Shown here piece by piece: positions 18,992 to 26,779 of a stretch of DNA of 64,000 nt; the stretch's first letter is position 1; every line of letters starts with the position of its first letter. The DNA comes from Gymnodinialimonas ceratoperidinii (GTDB lineage Bacteria > Pseudomonadota > Alphaproteobacteria > Rhodobacterales > Rhodobacteraceae): assembly GCF_019297855.1 (NCBI RefSeq), contig NZ_CP079194.1, forward strand, positions 2,033,501 to 2,097,500. Reading direction: 5' to 3'. The notes beneath the pieces were generated by a model. It was not told where the DNA came from, did not search any database, and saw only the letters and a list, made by a program, of their open reading frames with translations. A program made the position numbers and the translations under genes.

Positions 18992-19068
18992 ATGATCTTG
19001 GAGGCTCTATAAGGGGCCGGGGCGCGGGTGGGAACCCTCACACCATGTCGCACGGAACGCCGGGGCCG

Positions 19069-19097
19069 CGCTGTGACTTTCGCGCCCGGTCACAGCG
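19069..19097 (-). terminator. Terminator-like hairpin at the end of the acetyltransferase gene
   Basis: CGCTGTGAC (19069-19077) and GTCACAGCG (19089-19097) form a 9-bp perfect stem overlapping the stop codon of the acetyltransferase gene. There is no T-tract, so it could be a transcript-end stabiliser rather than a terminator. Confidence 0.4.
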
Positions 19098-19575
19098 GGC
19101 GCTGGAACACATGGGCGGTGGGGGCGGCAAAGCCCGGATGGGTGAAGCTGCCCGAGCGGGTGAAGCCGAGCGCCTCGTAGACGGCATGGTTCTCGGTGAG
19201 CTCCACCCGGGCGAAGAGCTGCAGCGTCGCGAAGCCTCGCGCGCGGGCGTGATCGGCGGCGGTATCGATCAGGGCGCGGGCGATGCCGCGGCGCTGGTGG
19301 CTTCCGGCCACGGCAAGCTTGCCGAGTTCGTAGAGGCCGGGCGCGCCCTCGACCCCGTGACCGAAGCCGCAGGCAACGGGGCGGGGGCCGTCCTGCACGA
19401 GGAAGAAATCCTCGGACGCCATTTTCCGGGCCACATCCTGCGTCGTCATGCCGACCAGAAACGAGGGCGGATCGATGCGCCCGTTCATATAGGCGTAGGT
19501 CGTATCAAGAAGTTTGTGGATATCCGCCGGACGCGGGCTAACTGGGGGATTAACCTGAACATTGATCTGCGTCAT
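19090..19575 (-). CDS. GNAT family N-acetyltransferase
   Basis: This 161-residue single-domain GNAT protein has the acetyl-CoA binding motif A at about 90-112 (LYELGKLAVAGSHQRRGIARALI, with QRRGIA as the Q-x-x-G-x-A loop) and motif B YEALGFTRSG. The substrate is unknown. The start at 19575 was chosen; a frame 14 codons longer has no better ribosome site. The upstream gap holds the terminator and candidate small RNA of the LysR side. Confidence 0.85.
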   Translation of the reverse strand: MTQINVQVNPPVSPRPADIHKLLDTTYAYMNGRIDPPSFLVGMTTQDVARKMASEDFFLVQDGPRPVACGFGHGVEGAPGLYELGKLAVAGSHQRRGIARALIDTAADHARARGFATLQLFARVELTENHAVYEALGFTRSGSFTHPGFAAPTAHVFQRPL

Positions 19576-19613
19576 GGCGCTGTCATCCTCTGTTTCTAGG
19601 CTCTGGCCATAGG

Positions 19614-19696
19614 CCAAAAAAAAGGCCGAGACGAATCTCGGCCGAAGTCCAACAGGGAGGTATTGGAGTGCCGCTAAGCGGCGGTTCCAATAACTG
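19614..19696 (-). ncRNA. Candidate trans-acting small RNA with CCUCCC anti-Shine-Dalgarno segment
   Basis: Read on the minus strand, a possible promoter (TTGCCT 19731-19726, 17-nt spacer, ATTAAT 19708-19703) precedes a roughly 82-nt unit. The unit contains a hairpin closed by TATTGGA/TCCAATA with an inner GCCGC-TTA-GCGGC stem (19692-19661), then a single-stranded CCTCCCTGTTGGACTTC (19660-19644), then a perfect 8-bp terminator stem GGCCGAGA-TTCG-TCTCGGCC (19643-19624) and eight T. An unpaired CCUCCC next to a strong terminator is the layout of alphaproteobacterial small RNAs that block ribosome sites. It could instead be the 3' UTR of the LysR gene, which ends 104 nt upstream. Confidence 0.55.
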
Positions 19697-19799
19697 ACGT
19701 TTATTAATCAAAACGCCTGCGATCAAGGCAAACCGGCCTTCGTGAGCGCAAACCCGTTATGTCTGTGGCGCATAGCACACAGCCTTGGATGCCTGTTGC

Positions 19800-20720
19800 T
19801 CAAGGATTGAGCACCGGCGAAGCCTCGGCCTCGCGCTGGCGTCTGCGGTAGGCAATGACCTCTTCCGAGACGAAATCGCGAAACACTTCGATCCGGCGCG
19901 AGTGGCGCAATTCTTCGGGGTAGGCGAGAAACACCGGGACTTCCGCCGATTCGATCTCGGGCAGGACGCGGACGAGGTCCGGGAAATCCTGGGTCAGGTA
20001 ATCGGGCAATACGCCGACACCCAGATCGTTGATCACCGCCTGCAATACGCCGAAATAGTTATTCACCGACAGCGTTGAGCCAACGTCATAGCTCATCAAT
20101 TCGCGCACCAATATGGCGCCTGCGGAAACCTGCGCGGCGGAGGCGTTCTGCGAGATCAGGCGATGGGTGCCGAGATCGCGGATGCTGGCGGGCATCCCGT
20201 TCTTCTCGATGTAGGAGGGCGTCGCGTAGAGGCGCATGTTGATCGTCATCAGGCGACGGCGGATCAGGTCGGCCTGCGACGGCTCTTTCATGCGGATTGC
20301 CACGTCGGCCTCGCGCATCGGCAGGTCGAGCAGGCGTTCCTCCAGCATCAGGTCGATCTTGAGGTCGGGATATTTCTCGTAGAGCGCGGGCAGGCGGGGT
20401 GCGAGCCAGAGCGAGCCGAACCCGATGGTCGTGGTCACGCGCAGCTCGCCGAAGACTTCTTCCTCGCTGTCGCGAATCCGCGCCGAGGCCGCGTCGAGCC
20501 GCTTGGTCATGTGCCGCGTGGCGTCGTAGAGAAGTTCTCCCTGCTCGGTCAGGATCAGACCGCGGGCGTGGCGGTGGAACAGCGTGGTGTCTAACCCTTC
20601 CTCCAGCGCGCGGATCTGACGGGAGACGGCGGATTGCGACAGGTGCAAGATATCGCCCGCATGGGTCAGTGACCCCGCAGAAGCGACCGCATGAAATATG
20701 CGCAGTTTATCCCAGTCCAT
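19800..20720 (-). CDS. LysR family transcriptional regulator
   Basis: This 306-residue LysR-type regulator has an N-terminal winged helix-turn-helix (LRIFHAVASAGSLTHAGDILHLSQSAVSRQIRALEE, about 5-41) followed by the substrate-binding-like effector domain from about residue 90. It is transcribed away from the indolepyruvate:ferredoxin oxidoreductase gene, the usual arrangement of a LysR regulator and its target. A T-N11-A dyad lies in the promoter of that gene at 20878-20896. The effector is unknown. Confidence 0.93.
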   Translation of the reverse strand: MDWDKLRIFHAVASAGSLTHAGDILHLSQSAVSRQIRALEEGLDTTLFHRHARGLILTEQGELLYDATRHMTKRLDAASARIRDSEEEVFGELRVTTTIGFGSLWLAPRLPALYEKYPDLKIDLMLEERLLDLPMREADVAIRMKEPSQADLIRRRLMTINMRLYATPSYIEKNGMPASIRDLGTHRLISQNASAAQVSAGAILVRELMSYDVGSTLSVNNYFGVLQAVINDLGVGVLPDYLTQDFPDLVRVLPEIESAEVPVFLAYPEELRHSRRIEVFRDFVSEEVIAYRRRQREAEASPVLNP

Positions 20721-20872
20721 TCCGAGCCCTTCCTCGAGTTAGCGTTAACGTAGTGTGCAATGCTGCAGGTGCAAAGCTTTTTAGGGGAACGGTGTAGATC
20801 AAGGGTTAACACGGCACGCGCAAGAGCTAACCCGCCGCGGGGCGCTGAAAATCCCGGCAATGCGCAGAAGAG

Positions 20873-20901
20873 TGGACAGGTCAGCAATTATGACCTATAA
20901 G
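20873..20901 (+). promoter_or_regulatory. Promoter of the indolepyruvate oxidoreductase gene with operator dyad in the spacer
   Basis: TGGACA (20873-20878) and TATAAG (20896-20901) are separated by exactly 17 nt, a good sigma-70-type promoter. The spacer is occupied by a perfect inverted repeat AGGTCA-N7-TGACCT (20878-20896), which contains the LysR-type T-N11-A core. The start codon is 57 nt downstream of the -10. Confidence 0.6.
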
Positions 20902-20957
20902 GGAGGCAGACATTTCATCGGGCGCGATCGGGCCCGTTTGACGCACGGGAGGTCCCT

Positions 20958-23900
20958 ATGGGAGTGCAGCAAGTCTCGCTAAAAGATAAATTCGACCTGA
21001 CGAAATCCCCGGTTCTGCTCAACGGCACACAGGCCTTGGTGCGGCTGATGCTGATGCAGAAGGCCCGCGACGAGGCAGCCGGGTTGAACACGGCAGGTTT
21101 TGTCAGCGGCTATCGCGGCTCGCCCCTTGGCGGGCTCGACCTGCAGATGTCGCGTTCCGAAAAGGTGCTGGCGGAGGCGGATGTGACGTTCAAGCCGGGC
21201 CTGAACGAGGACCTTGCGGCGACGGCGCATTGGGGCACGCAGACCGCGGAACTGCGCGGCGAGGGCAAGTTCGATGGCGTCTTCGGCCTCTGGTACGGCA
21301 AGGGGCCGGGCGTCGACCGCACCGGCGACGTGATGCGCCACGCCAACATGGCGGGCACCTCGAAGCATGGCGGCGTGATCATGGCGATGGGCGATGACCA
21401 CACCGGCGAAAGCTCGACCGTGTGCCACCAGTCCGACTGGGCGATGGTCGACGTGCATATGCCCGTTCTCAGCCCCGCCGGCGTGCAGGAAATCCTCGAT
21501 TACGGCATCTATGGCTATGCGCTCAGCCGCTATGCGGGCGTCTGGGTGGGCCTGAAGTGCGTGAAGGACAATGTGGAGGCCACGGCGGTGGTCGACGCGC
21601 GGCCCGAGCGGATGGAGCTGGTCGAGCCCGAGTTCGACATGCCCGAGGGCGGGTTGAACATCCGTCTGGGCGATCACTGGATCCCGCAGGAGGAGCGCCT
21701 GCTGGAATACAAGCGCCATGCGGCGGAGGCCTTCGCCCATGCCAACAAGATCGACAAGCGCGTGCTTGGCCAAGCGGGGGCCAAGATCGGCCTCGTGGCG
21801 GCGGGCAAGAACTGGCTCGATCTGGTCTCGGCGCTCGATGCGCTCGGGATCGACGAGGAAACCGCCCGGTCGATGGGGATCACGACCTACAAGGTCGGGC
21901 AGGTCTGGCCGCTGGACATGCGCGGCTTCCATGATTGGGCCGACGGGCTGGACCTGATCGTGGTGGTCGAGGAGAAGCGCAAGCTGATCGAGGTGCAGGT
22001 CAAGGAGGCAATTTTCGACGACCGCCGGGGCCGCCGCGTCTATGGCTACAAGGACGGCCATGGCAACACGCTGTTCCCGCAGAAATTCGCGCTCGATCCC
22101 GCTGATATCGCGGTGAAACTGGGCAATATCCTGATCGAGGAAGGCTGCGCCACCGAGCGTACCCGCCAAGGCATCGCGACGGTGAAAGAGGCGCGCCGCG
22201 CCTCCAACGCGCCGGATCTGGCCAAGCGGGTGCCGTGGTTCTGCTCGGGCTGTCCGCACAATACCTCCACGCGGGTGCCGGAAGGCTCGCGCTCGGGGGC
22301 GGGGATCGGCTGCCACTTCATGGCGAAATGGATGGACCGCGAGACCGAGGCCTATACCCACATGGGCGGCGAAGGGGTGAACTGGGTCGGCGAGAGCCTG
22401 TTCTCCAAGCGCGACCACATGTTCCAGAACCTGGGCGAGGGGACCTATAACCACTCGGGCATCCTCGCGATCCGGGCCGCCTTGGCCGCGGGCACCAACA
22501 TCACCTACAAGATCCTGTTCAACGATGCCGTGGCGATGACCGGCGGGCAGGATAACGAGGGCGATCTGGACCCTGCGCGCATTGCCCGCGAGATCCGCGC
22601 CATGGGCGTGAAGAACATCGCGCTGGTCTATGATCCGAAGGAAGAAGTCGATTTCGCGGCCTTCCCGAAAGACTGCGAGCGGTTCGAGCGCGACGACCTG
22701 ATGCAGGTGCAGGAGAAATACCGCAAGCTTGAGGGCGTGAGCGCGATCATCTACGTGCAGACCTGTGCCGCCGAGAAGCGCCGCCGCCGCAAGCGCGGCA
22801 CTTTCCCCGACATTGACAAGCGCGTCTTCATCAACACCGACGTCTGCGAGGGCTGTGGCGATTGCGGCGTGCAGTCGAACTGCGTCTCCATCGTGCCGGT
22901 CGAGACCGAGTTGGGCCGCAAGCGGGCGATCGACCAGTCGACCTGCAACAAGGATTTCTCCTGCCTGCAGGGCTTCTGCCCTTCGTTCGTGACACTTGAA
23001 GGCGCCGCGATCCGCAAGGAGGCCTCGGCCTCGGTCGACCTGAAGGGCCTGCCGGACCCGGTGCTGCCCGAGATCGATGGCACCCACAACATGCTGGTGA
23101 CCGGCGTGGGCGGCACCGGCGTGGTGACCATCGGCGCGGTGATGGCGCAGGCGGCACAGCTCGACGGCAAGGGCGTCGGCATGATCGAGATGGCAGGACT
23201 GGCCCAGAAGGGCGGCGCCGTGGCGATCCATTTGAGGCTGGCGAACCGGCCTGAGGACATCTCGGCGATCCGCGTGGGCGCGGGCGAGGCGGATGCGGTG
23301 ATTGGCGGCGACCTCGTCGTGACCGGCGGCGCAAAGACGCTGGCGCAGATGACCACCGGGCGCACCGGTGCGGCGGTCAACAGCCACGAGATCACCACGG
23401 GGGATTTCACCCTCGACACCGAATTCACCATTCCGGGCAAGGATCTGGAAGTGGCGCTGCAGGCGCGGCTGCGCGACAAGCTGGTGCTGTTCGATGCCAC
23501 CGAACTGGCGCGGGTGCTGTTGGGCGACTCGATCTATTCCAACATGATGACCTTCGGCGCGGCCTGGCAGATGGGGCTCGTGCCGCTCAGCCGCAAGGCG
23601 ATCATGGAAGCGATCAAGATGAACGGCGCGGCAGTGGAGGCCAACAAGGAGGCCTTCGAGATGGGCCGTTGGGCGGTGGAGAACCCCGAGCGCGTGAAGG
23701 GGCTGACCGAGCCCAACGTCGTGGCCCTGCCGAAATCGCTGGACGAGAAGATCGCCTTCCGCGAGGCGCACCTCGTGGCCTACCAGGGCAAGCGGCTGGC
23801 GAAACGCTACCGCAAGATGGTCGACAGCGTGCGCGACCCGCGCCTGAAGGAGGCCGTGGCCAAGGGCTACCACAAGCTCCTGTCCTACAAGGACGAATAC

Positions 23901-24359
23901 GAGGTCGCACGGCTGCATCTGGATACCGAGGCCAAGGCCCGCGAGACCCTGACCGGCGATTTCAAGATGACCTATCATCTGGCCCCGCCGCTGCTGCCCG
24001 GACGCGACAGCAACGGCCGCCCGAAAAAGCGTGCCTTTGGCGCCTGGGTGGGCGGTGTCTACAAGGTGCTGGCGAAGATGAAGGTCCTGCGCGGCACGCC
24101 CTTCGATGTCTTCGGCTACAGCGCCGACCGCCGCATGGAGCGTGACCTGATCCGTCAGTATCAGGACGACATGCTGGTCTGGCTGCCCAAGGCAAATGCG
24201 GCGCGGATGGAAGCGCTGGTGGCGCTGGCGGAGCTGCCCCTGTCGATCCGGGGGTACGGTCCGATCAAGGAGGCCAATGCCGCCAAAGCCGAGGCGCGTC
24301 GCCAGGAGTTGCTATTGGCGCTGGAAGGCGCAGGGAGCACCCTGCGCGCCGCCGAATAG
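20958..24359 (+). CDS. Indolepyruvate:ferredoxin oxidoreductase, fused alpha-beta form
   Basis: This 1133-residue thiamine-diphosphate and Fe-S enzyme oxidatively decarboxylates aryl- or branched-chain 2-oxo acids to acyl-CoA. The alpha-type part holds the N-terminal pyrimidine-binding region (GYRGSPLGGLD) and the TPP-binding segment around GIGCHFMAKWMDRE to NDAVAMTGGQDNEG (residues about 445-540). A ferredoxin-type cluster site CEGCGDCGVQSNC lies at about 631-643, with further cysteines following. The gamma/beta-type domain starts near NMLVTGVGGTGVVTIG (about 712). The length and fused order are those of the aerobic alphaproteobacterial enzyme. The ribosome site is GGGAGG. It is divergent from a LysR regulator. 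Confidence 0.94.
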   Translation: MGVQQVSLKDKFDLTKSPVLLNGTQALVRLMLMQKARDEAAGLNTAGFVSGYRGSPLGGLDLQMSRSEKVLAEADVTFKPGLNEDLAATAHWGTQTAELRGEGKFDGVFGLWYGKGPGVDRTGDVMRHANMAGTSKHGGVIMAMGDDHTGESSTVCHQSDWAMVDVHMPVLSPAGVQEILDYGIYGYALSRYAGVWVGLKCVKDNVEATAVVDARPERMELVEPEFDMPEGGLNIRLGDHWIPQEERLLEYKRHAAEAFAHANKIDKRVLGQAGAKIGLVAAGKNWLDLVSALDALGIDEETARSMGITTYKVGQVWPLDMRGFHDWADGLDLIVVVEEKRKLIEVQVKEAIFDDRRGRRVYGYKDGHGNTLFPQKFALDPADIAVKLGNILIEEGCATERTRQGIATVKEARRASNAPDLAKRVPWFCSGCPHNTSTRVPEGSRSGAGIGCHFMAKWMDRETEAYTHMGGEGVNWVGESLFSKRDHMFQNLGEGTYNHSGILAIRAALAAGTNITYKILFNDAVAMTGGQDNEGDLDPARIAREIRAMGVKNIALVYDPKEEVDFAAFPKDCERFERDDLMQVQEKYRKLEGVSAIIYVQTCAAEKRRRRKRGTFPDIDKRVFINTDVCEGCGDCGVQSNCVSIVPVETELGRKRAIDQSTCNKDFSCLQGFCPSFVTLEGAAIRKEASASVDLKGLPDPVLPEIDGTHNMLVTGVGGTGVVTIGAVMAQAAQLDGKGVGMIEMAGLAQKGGAVAIHLRLANRPEDISAIRVGAGEADAVIGGDLVVTGGAKTLAQMTTGRTGAAVNSHEITTGDFTLDTEFTIPGKDLEVALQARLRDKLVLFDATELARVLLGDSIYSNMMTFGAAWQMGLVPLSRKAIMEAIKMNGAAVEANKEAFEMGRWAVENPERVKGLTEPNVVALPKSLDEKIAFREAHLVAYQGKRLAKRYRKMVDSVRDPRLKEAVAKGYHKLLSYKDEYEVARLHLDTEAKARETLTGDFKMTYHLAPPLLPGRDSNGRPKKRAFGAWVGGVYKVLAKMKVLRGTPFDVFGYSADRRMERDLIRQYQDDMLVWLPKANAARMEALVALAELPLSIRGYGPIKEANAAKAEARRQELLLALEGAGSTLRAAE

Positions 24360-24380
24360 GCGCCTTGCGCGGGCAGTCTT

Positions 24381-24433
24381 GTCCGTATTTTTGAAAAGAT
24401 GAAGGGCGGAGGGGGGTTTCCTACCCTCCGCCC
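24381..24433 (+). terminator. Terminator-like hairpin overlapping a dispersed element
   Basis: A 10-bp perfect stem GGGCGGAGGG/CCCTCCGCCC (24404-24413 and 24424-24433) follows a diverged reverse copy of the CTTCATCTT element (24381-24405). There is no good T-tract after it on the plus strand. It lies between the oxidoreductase stop and the permease gene. Confidence 0.5.
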
Positions 24434-24470
24434 TTGCGGTAGGCGCGACGGGTGGAAATCTGGAGGGCCG

Positions 24471-25295
24471 ATGCCGGAACTGTCTGAATTCTTGCCGATG
24501 TTGGCCCTGATCCTGATGATCGGCGCGCTTGCGGGTGTGATCGCGGGGCTTTTGGGCGTGGGCGGCGGCATCGTACTGGTCCCCGCTTTTTTCTTTGCAT
24601 TCGAAGGGCTCGGCTACGGGCCGGAGGGGTTGATGCAGATCTGCCTCGCGACCTCGCTGGCGACCATCGTGGTGACCTCCCTGCGCTCGGTTCTGGGCCA
24701 TCATCGGCGCGGCGCGGTGGAATGGGAGATCCTGCGGCGATGGGGGCCGGGCATCGTCATCGGTGCCTGCCTCGGCGTCGTGGCGGCCAGCGGGTTGCGC
24801 AACGAGGTGCTGATGGCGATTTTCGGCGTGCTTGGTCTGGGCGTCGGCCTCTACATGGCGTTCGGGCGGCCGGAGTGGCGGTTGGGCACGCAGATGCCGG
24901 GCACGGCCGGCACTGTCGTGACGTCTCCGATCATCGGGTTTCTCTCGGTTCTCATGGGCATCGGGGGCGGTTCTTTCGGGGTGCCGATGATGACGCTTTA
25001 CGGCGTGCCGATCCACCGCGCGGTGGCGACGGCGGCGGGCTTTGGCGTGATCATCGCGGTGCCCGCGGTCGTGGGGTTCCTGCTGACGCCGGGCGAGGCG
25101 GCAAACCGGCCGCCCTTTACCGTCGGGCAGGTCAACCTCGTCGCTTTCGCAGTCGTCGTCGCGATGACGCTGGTCACCACACCGCTCGGGGTGAAGCTGG
25201 CGCATGCGATGGACCCCAAGCCGCTCAAGCGTGTCTTCGCGCTGTTCATCATGGTGATGGCGCTGAACATGCTGCGAAAGGCCTTGGGGTATTGA
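24471..25295 (+). CDS. TauE/SafE (TSUP) family membrane permease
   Basis: This 274-residue polytopic membrane protein is of the sulfite/sulfonate exporter-like TSUP family. Two half-repeats each begin with a glycine-rich motif: GLLGVGGGIVLVPAFFF (about 26-42) and LMGIGGGSFGVPMM (about 160-173). The start at 24471 has GGAGGG upstream; a frame 24 codons longer was rejected because it lies in the hairpin. The stop overlaps the TTG start of the next gene by 4 nt (TTGA). The transported anion is not evident. Confidence 0.9.
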   Translation: MPELSEFLPMLALILMIGALAGVIAGLLGVGGGIVLVPAFFFAFEGLGYGPEGLMQICLATSLATIVVTSLRSVLGHHRRGAVEWEILRRWGPGIVIGACLGVVAASGLRNEVLMAIFGVLGLGVGLYMAFGRPEWRLGTQMPGTAGTVVTSPIIGFLSVLMGIGGGSFGVPMMTLYGVPIHRAVATAAGFGVIIAVPAVVGFLLTPGEAANRPPFTVGQVNLVAFAVVVAMTLVTTPLGVKLAHAMDPKPLKRVFALFIMVMALNMLRKALGY

Positions 25296-26056
25296 GCTGG
25301 CTCTGCCGCGGCTGGCAGGTTTTCGACAGCGAACCTGCGGTGGCGGCCTGGGTCGAGGCGGCGCGGGTGCCGGCACTGGCGGCGGCGGCGCGGGAGCCGC
25401 GGCGCCATGGCGGGACATGGTGCGTCGGCGTCGACATTCTGGACAATGACGCCGAGGGGCGGGTCACGGGCGGGCCTCCGTTGCGCGGGGCCGCCTTCGC
25501 GGAAGCCGCCTTGCAGACCGGCGTGCGGCAATTGCACCGGGCGCAGGTCTCGGTCACGCATCCAGGCTATCCGGGGCGCGATCCGGAGGAAAGCGCGGCG
25601 AACCACCGGTTTCGCCGTGACCGCGACGCCGCGCATCTGGATGGTCTGTTGCCCGTGGGGCCCGAAAAGCGCCGTCAGCTGCGCGAGCCCCATGCCTGGA
25701 TCCTCGGCATCGCGCTCAACGCGGCTTCGGCGCAGGCCGCGCCGCTGGTGGTCTGGGACGGGAGCCACGAGATCATCCGCCGCGCCTTCGCGCAGGGTTT
25801 TGACGGCATCGCGCCGCACGATTGGGCGACGCGGGACGTGACCGAGACCTACCGTGCCGCGCGGGCGGACGTGTTCGAGCGCTGCGAGAGGATCGAGGTG
25901 CCTTTGCGGCCGGGTCAATCGGTCCTGTTGCACAGGATGACGATCCATGGCGTGGCCCCTTGGAAGGCGGGCGCCGACGCGCCGCCGGAGGGGCGCGCGA
26001 CCGCTTATTTCCGGCCCCTCGTAGCGCGGCCCGAGGACTGGCTGGCGCTGTCCTAG
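25292..26056 (+). CDS. Putative non-haem iron 2-oxoglutarate-type oxygenase
   Basis: This 254-residue protein shows the pattern of the phytanoyl-CoA-dioxygenase-like fold: an H-x-D pair in DAAHLDGLLPVGP (about 110-122), APLVVWDGSHEII in the middle, a distal histidine in SVLLHRMTIHGVAPW and a downstream arginine in GRATAYFRPL. The start is TTG, overlapping the permease stop by 4 nt, which is why the gene is easy to miss. Tight coupling to a TauE-type permease suggests a shared small-molecule substrate. The family assignment rests on motif positions only. Confidence 0.7.
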   Translation: MSWLCRGWQVFDSEPAVAAWVEAARVPALAAAAREPRRHGGTWCVGVDILDNDAEGRVTGGPPLRGAAFAEAALQTGVRQLHRAQVSVTHPGYPGRDPEESAANHRFRRDRDAAHLDGLLPVGPEKRRQLREPHAWILGIALNAASAQAAPLVVWDGSHEIIRRAFAQGFDGIAPHDWATRDVTETYRAARADVFERCERIEVPLRPGQSVLLHRMTIHGVAPWKAGADAPPEGRATAYFRPLVARPEDWLALS

Positions 26057-26060
26057 CGGC

Positions 26061-26297
26061 TCAGGGCTTGCGGGCCAGCCGGGCCGCGCGACCGCCGCGG
26101 CGCATGGCCAATTGCGGTTTGCGGGCGGGCAGGGCTTCAATCACCTCGGTCCGGGCCGCGTCCGAGAGGCTGTGCCACTGGGTGATTTCCTCGATCGTGC
26201 GCAGGCAGCCAGTGCAAAGTCGGGCATCGGGATGGATGACGCAGATGTTCACGCAGGGCGATTGCACCTCGTCGCGTTGCCAGATGTCCTTGCTCAT
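26061..26297 (-). CDS. DUF1289 domain protein
   Basis: This 78-residue protein has the DUF1289 pattern SPCVNICVIHPDARLCTGCLRTIEEITQW, with four cysteines at 15, 19, 28 and 31, probably a small metal or Fe-S site, and a basic C-terminal tail. Its function is unknown. The ATG overlaps the ruvX stop by 4 nt, so it is the third gene of the ccmI-ruvX-DUF1289 unit. Confidence 0.9.
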   Translation of the reverse strand: MSKDIWQRDEVQSPCVNICVIHPDARLCTGCLRTIEEITQWHSLSDAARTEVIEALPARKPQLAMRRGGRAARLARKP

Positions 26298-26779
26298 GTA
26301 CCAGCCCTCAGATGGCGCAATCGGTCGAGCGCCCCTTGCAGGATATAACTGGCGGCCACGGCGTCGATCACCTCGGAGCGACGTTTGCGTGTCGTATCCG
26401 CCTCGATCAGGGCGCGTTCGGCGGCGACGGTGGAGAGGCGCTCGTCCCAGAAGGCGATGGGAAGCTCGGCGAAATCGGGCCGGCGCGAGAGGTTGAGGGC
26501 GAAGGCGCGGGTGGCCTGGGCTCGGGGGCCTTCGGAGCCGTCCATGTTGCGCGGCAGGCCGAGGATCAGGCCTGCGACCTCGTGCCGGGCCACCAGCGCC
26601 GCGAGAGCATCGGCATCGACGCCGAACTTCCGGCGCTTCACCGTCTCGACCGCGCTGGCCGAGGTCAGGAGCCGGTCGGAGACCGCGACGCCAATGGTCT
26701 TGGTGCCGAGGTCCAGCCCCATCAGCCCGCGCAGGGGGGGCAGGAGGGGGACGATCTCTTCCAGCTCTGCGTGGATCAT
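26294..26779 (-). CDS. ruvX: Putative pre-16S rRNA nuclease / Holliday junction resolvase RuvX (YqgF)
   Basis: This 161-residue RNase H-like protein has LMGLDLGTKTIGVAVSD with the first catalytic aspartate, LILGLPRNMDGSEGPRA in the middle, and WDERLSTVAAERALIEAD, ending in DAVAASYILQGALD with the last acidic residue. The family matures 16S rRNA 5' ends. The start at 26779 overlaps the ccmI stop by 4 nt; the longer frame runs inside ccmI. Confidence 0.94.
   Translation of the reverse strand: MIHAELEEIVPLLPPLRGLMGLDLGTKTIGVAVSDRLLTSASAVETVKRRKFGVDADALAALVARHEVAGLILGLPRNMDGSEGPRAQATRAFALNLSRRPDFAELPIAFWDERLSTVAAERALIEADTTRKRRSEVIDAVAASYILQGALDRLRHLRAGT

Noticed and set aside
19654..19697. A tiny plus-strand frame (GTG plus 9 codons) behind AGGGAGGT
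   Set aside because: The same bases are better explained as the complement of the hairpin and CCUCCC segment of the minus-strand small RNA. There is no plus-strand terminator or promoter.
20807..20842. Inverted repeat GGGTTA...TAACCC in the LysR-oxidoreductase gap
   Set aside because: The arms are only 6 bp with a long loop and poor symmetry; the AGGTCA-N7-TGACCT dyad is much better.
20979..23978. A 999-codon open frame on the minus strand across the indolepyruvate oxidoreductase gene
   Set aside because: It is a shadow frame of a GC-rich gene. The plus-strand product has a full domain set and cysteine motifs, and the minus-strand product is a His/Arg/Ala-rich sequence without motifs.
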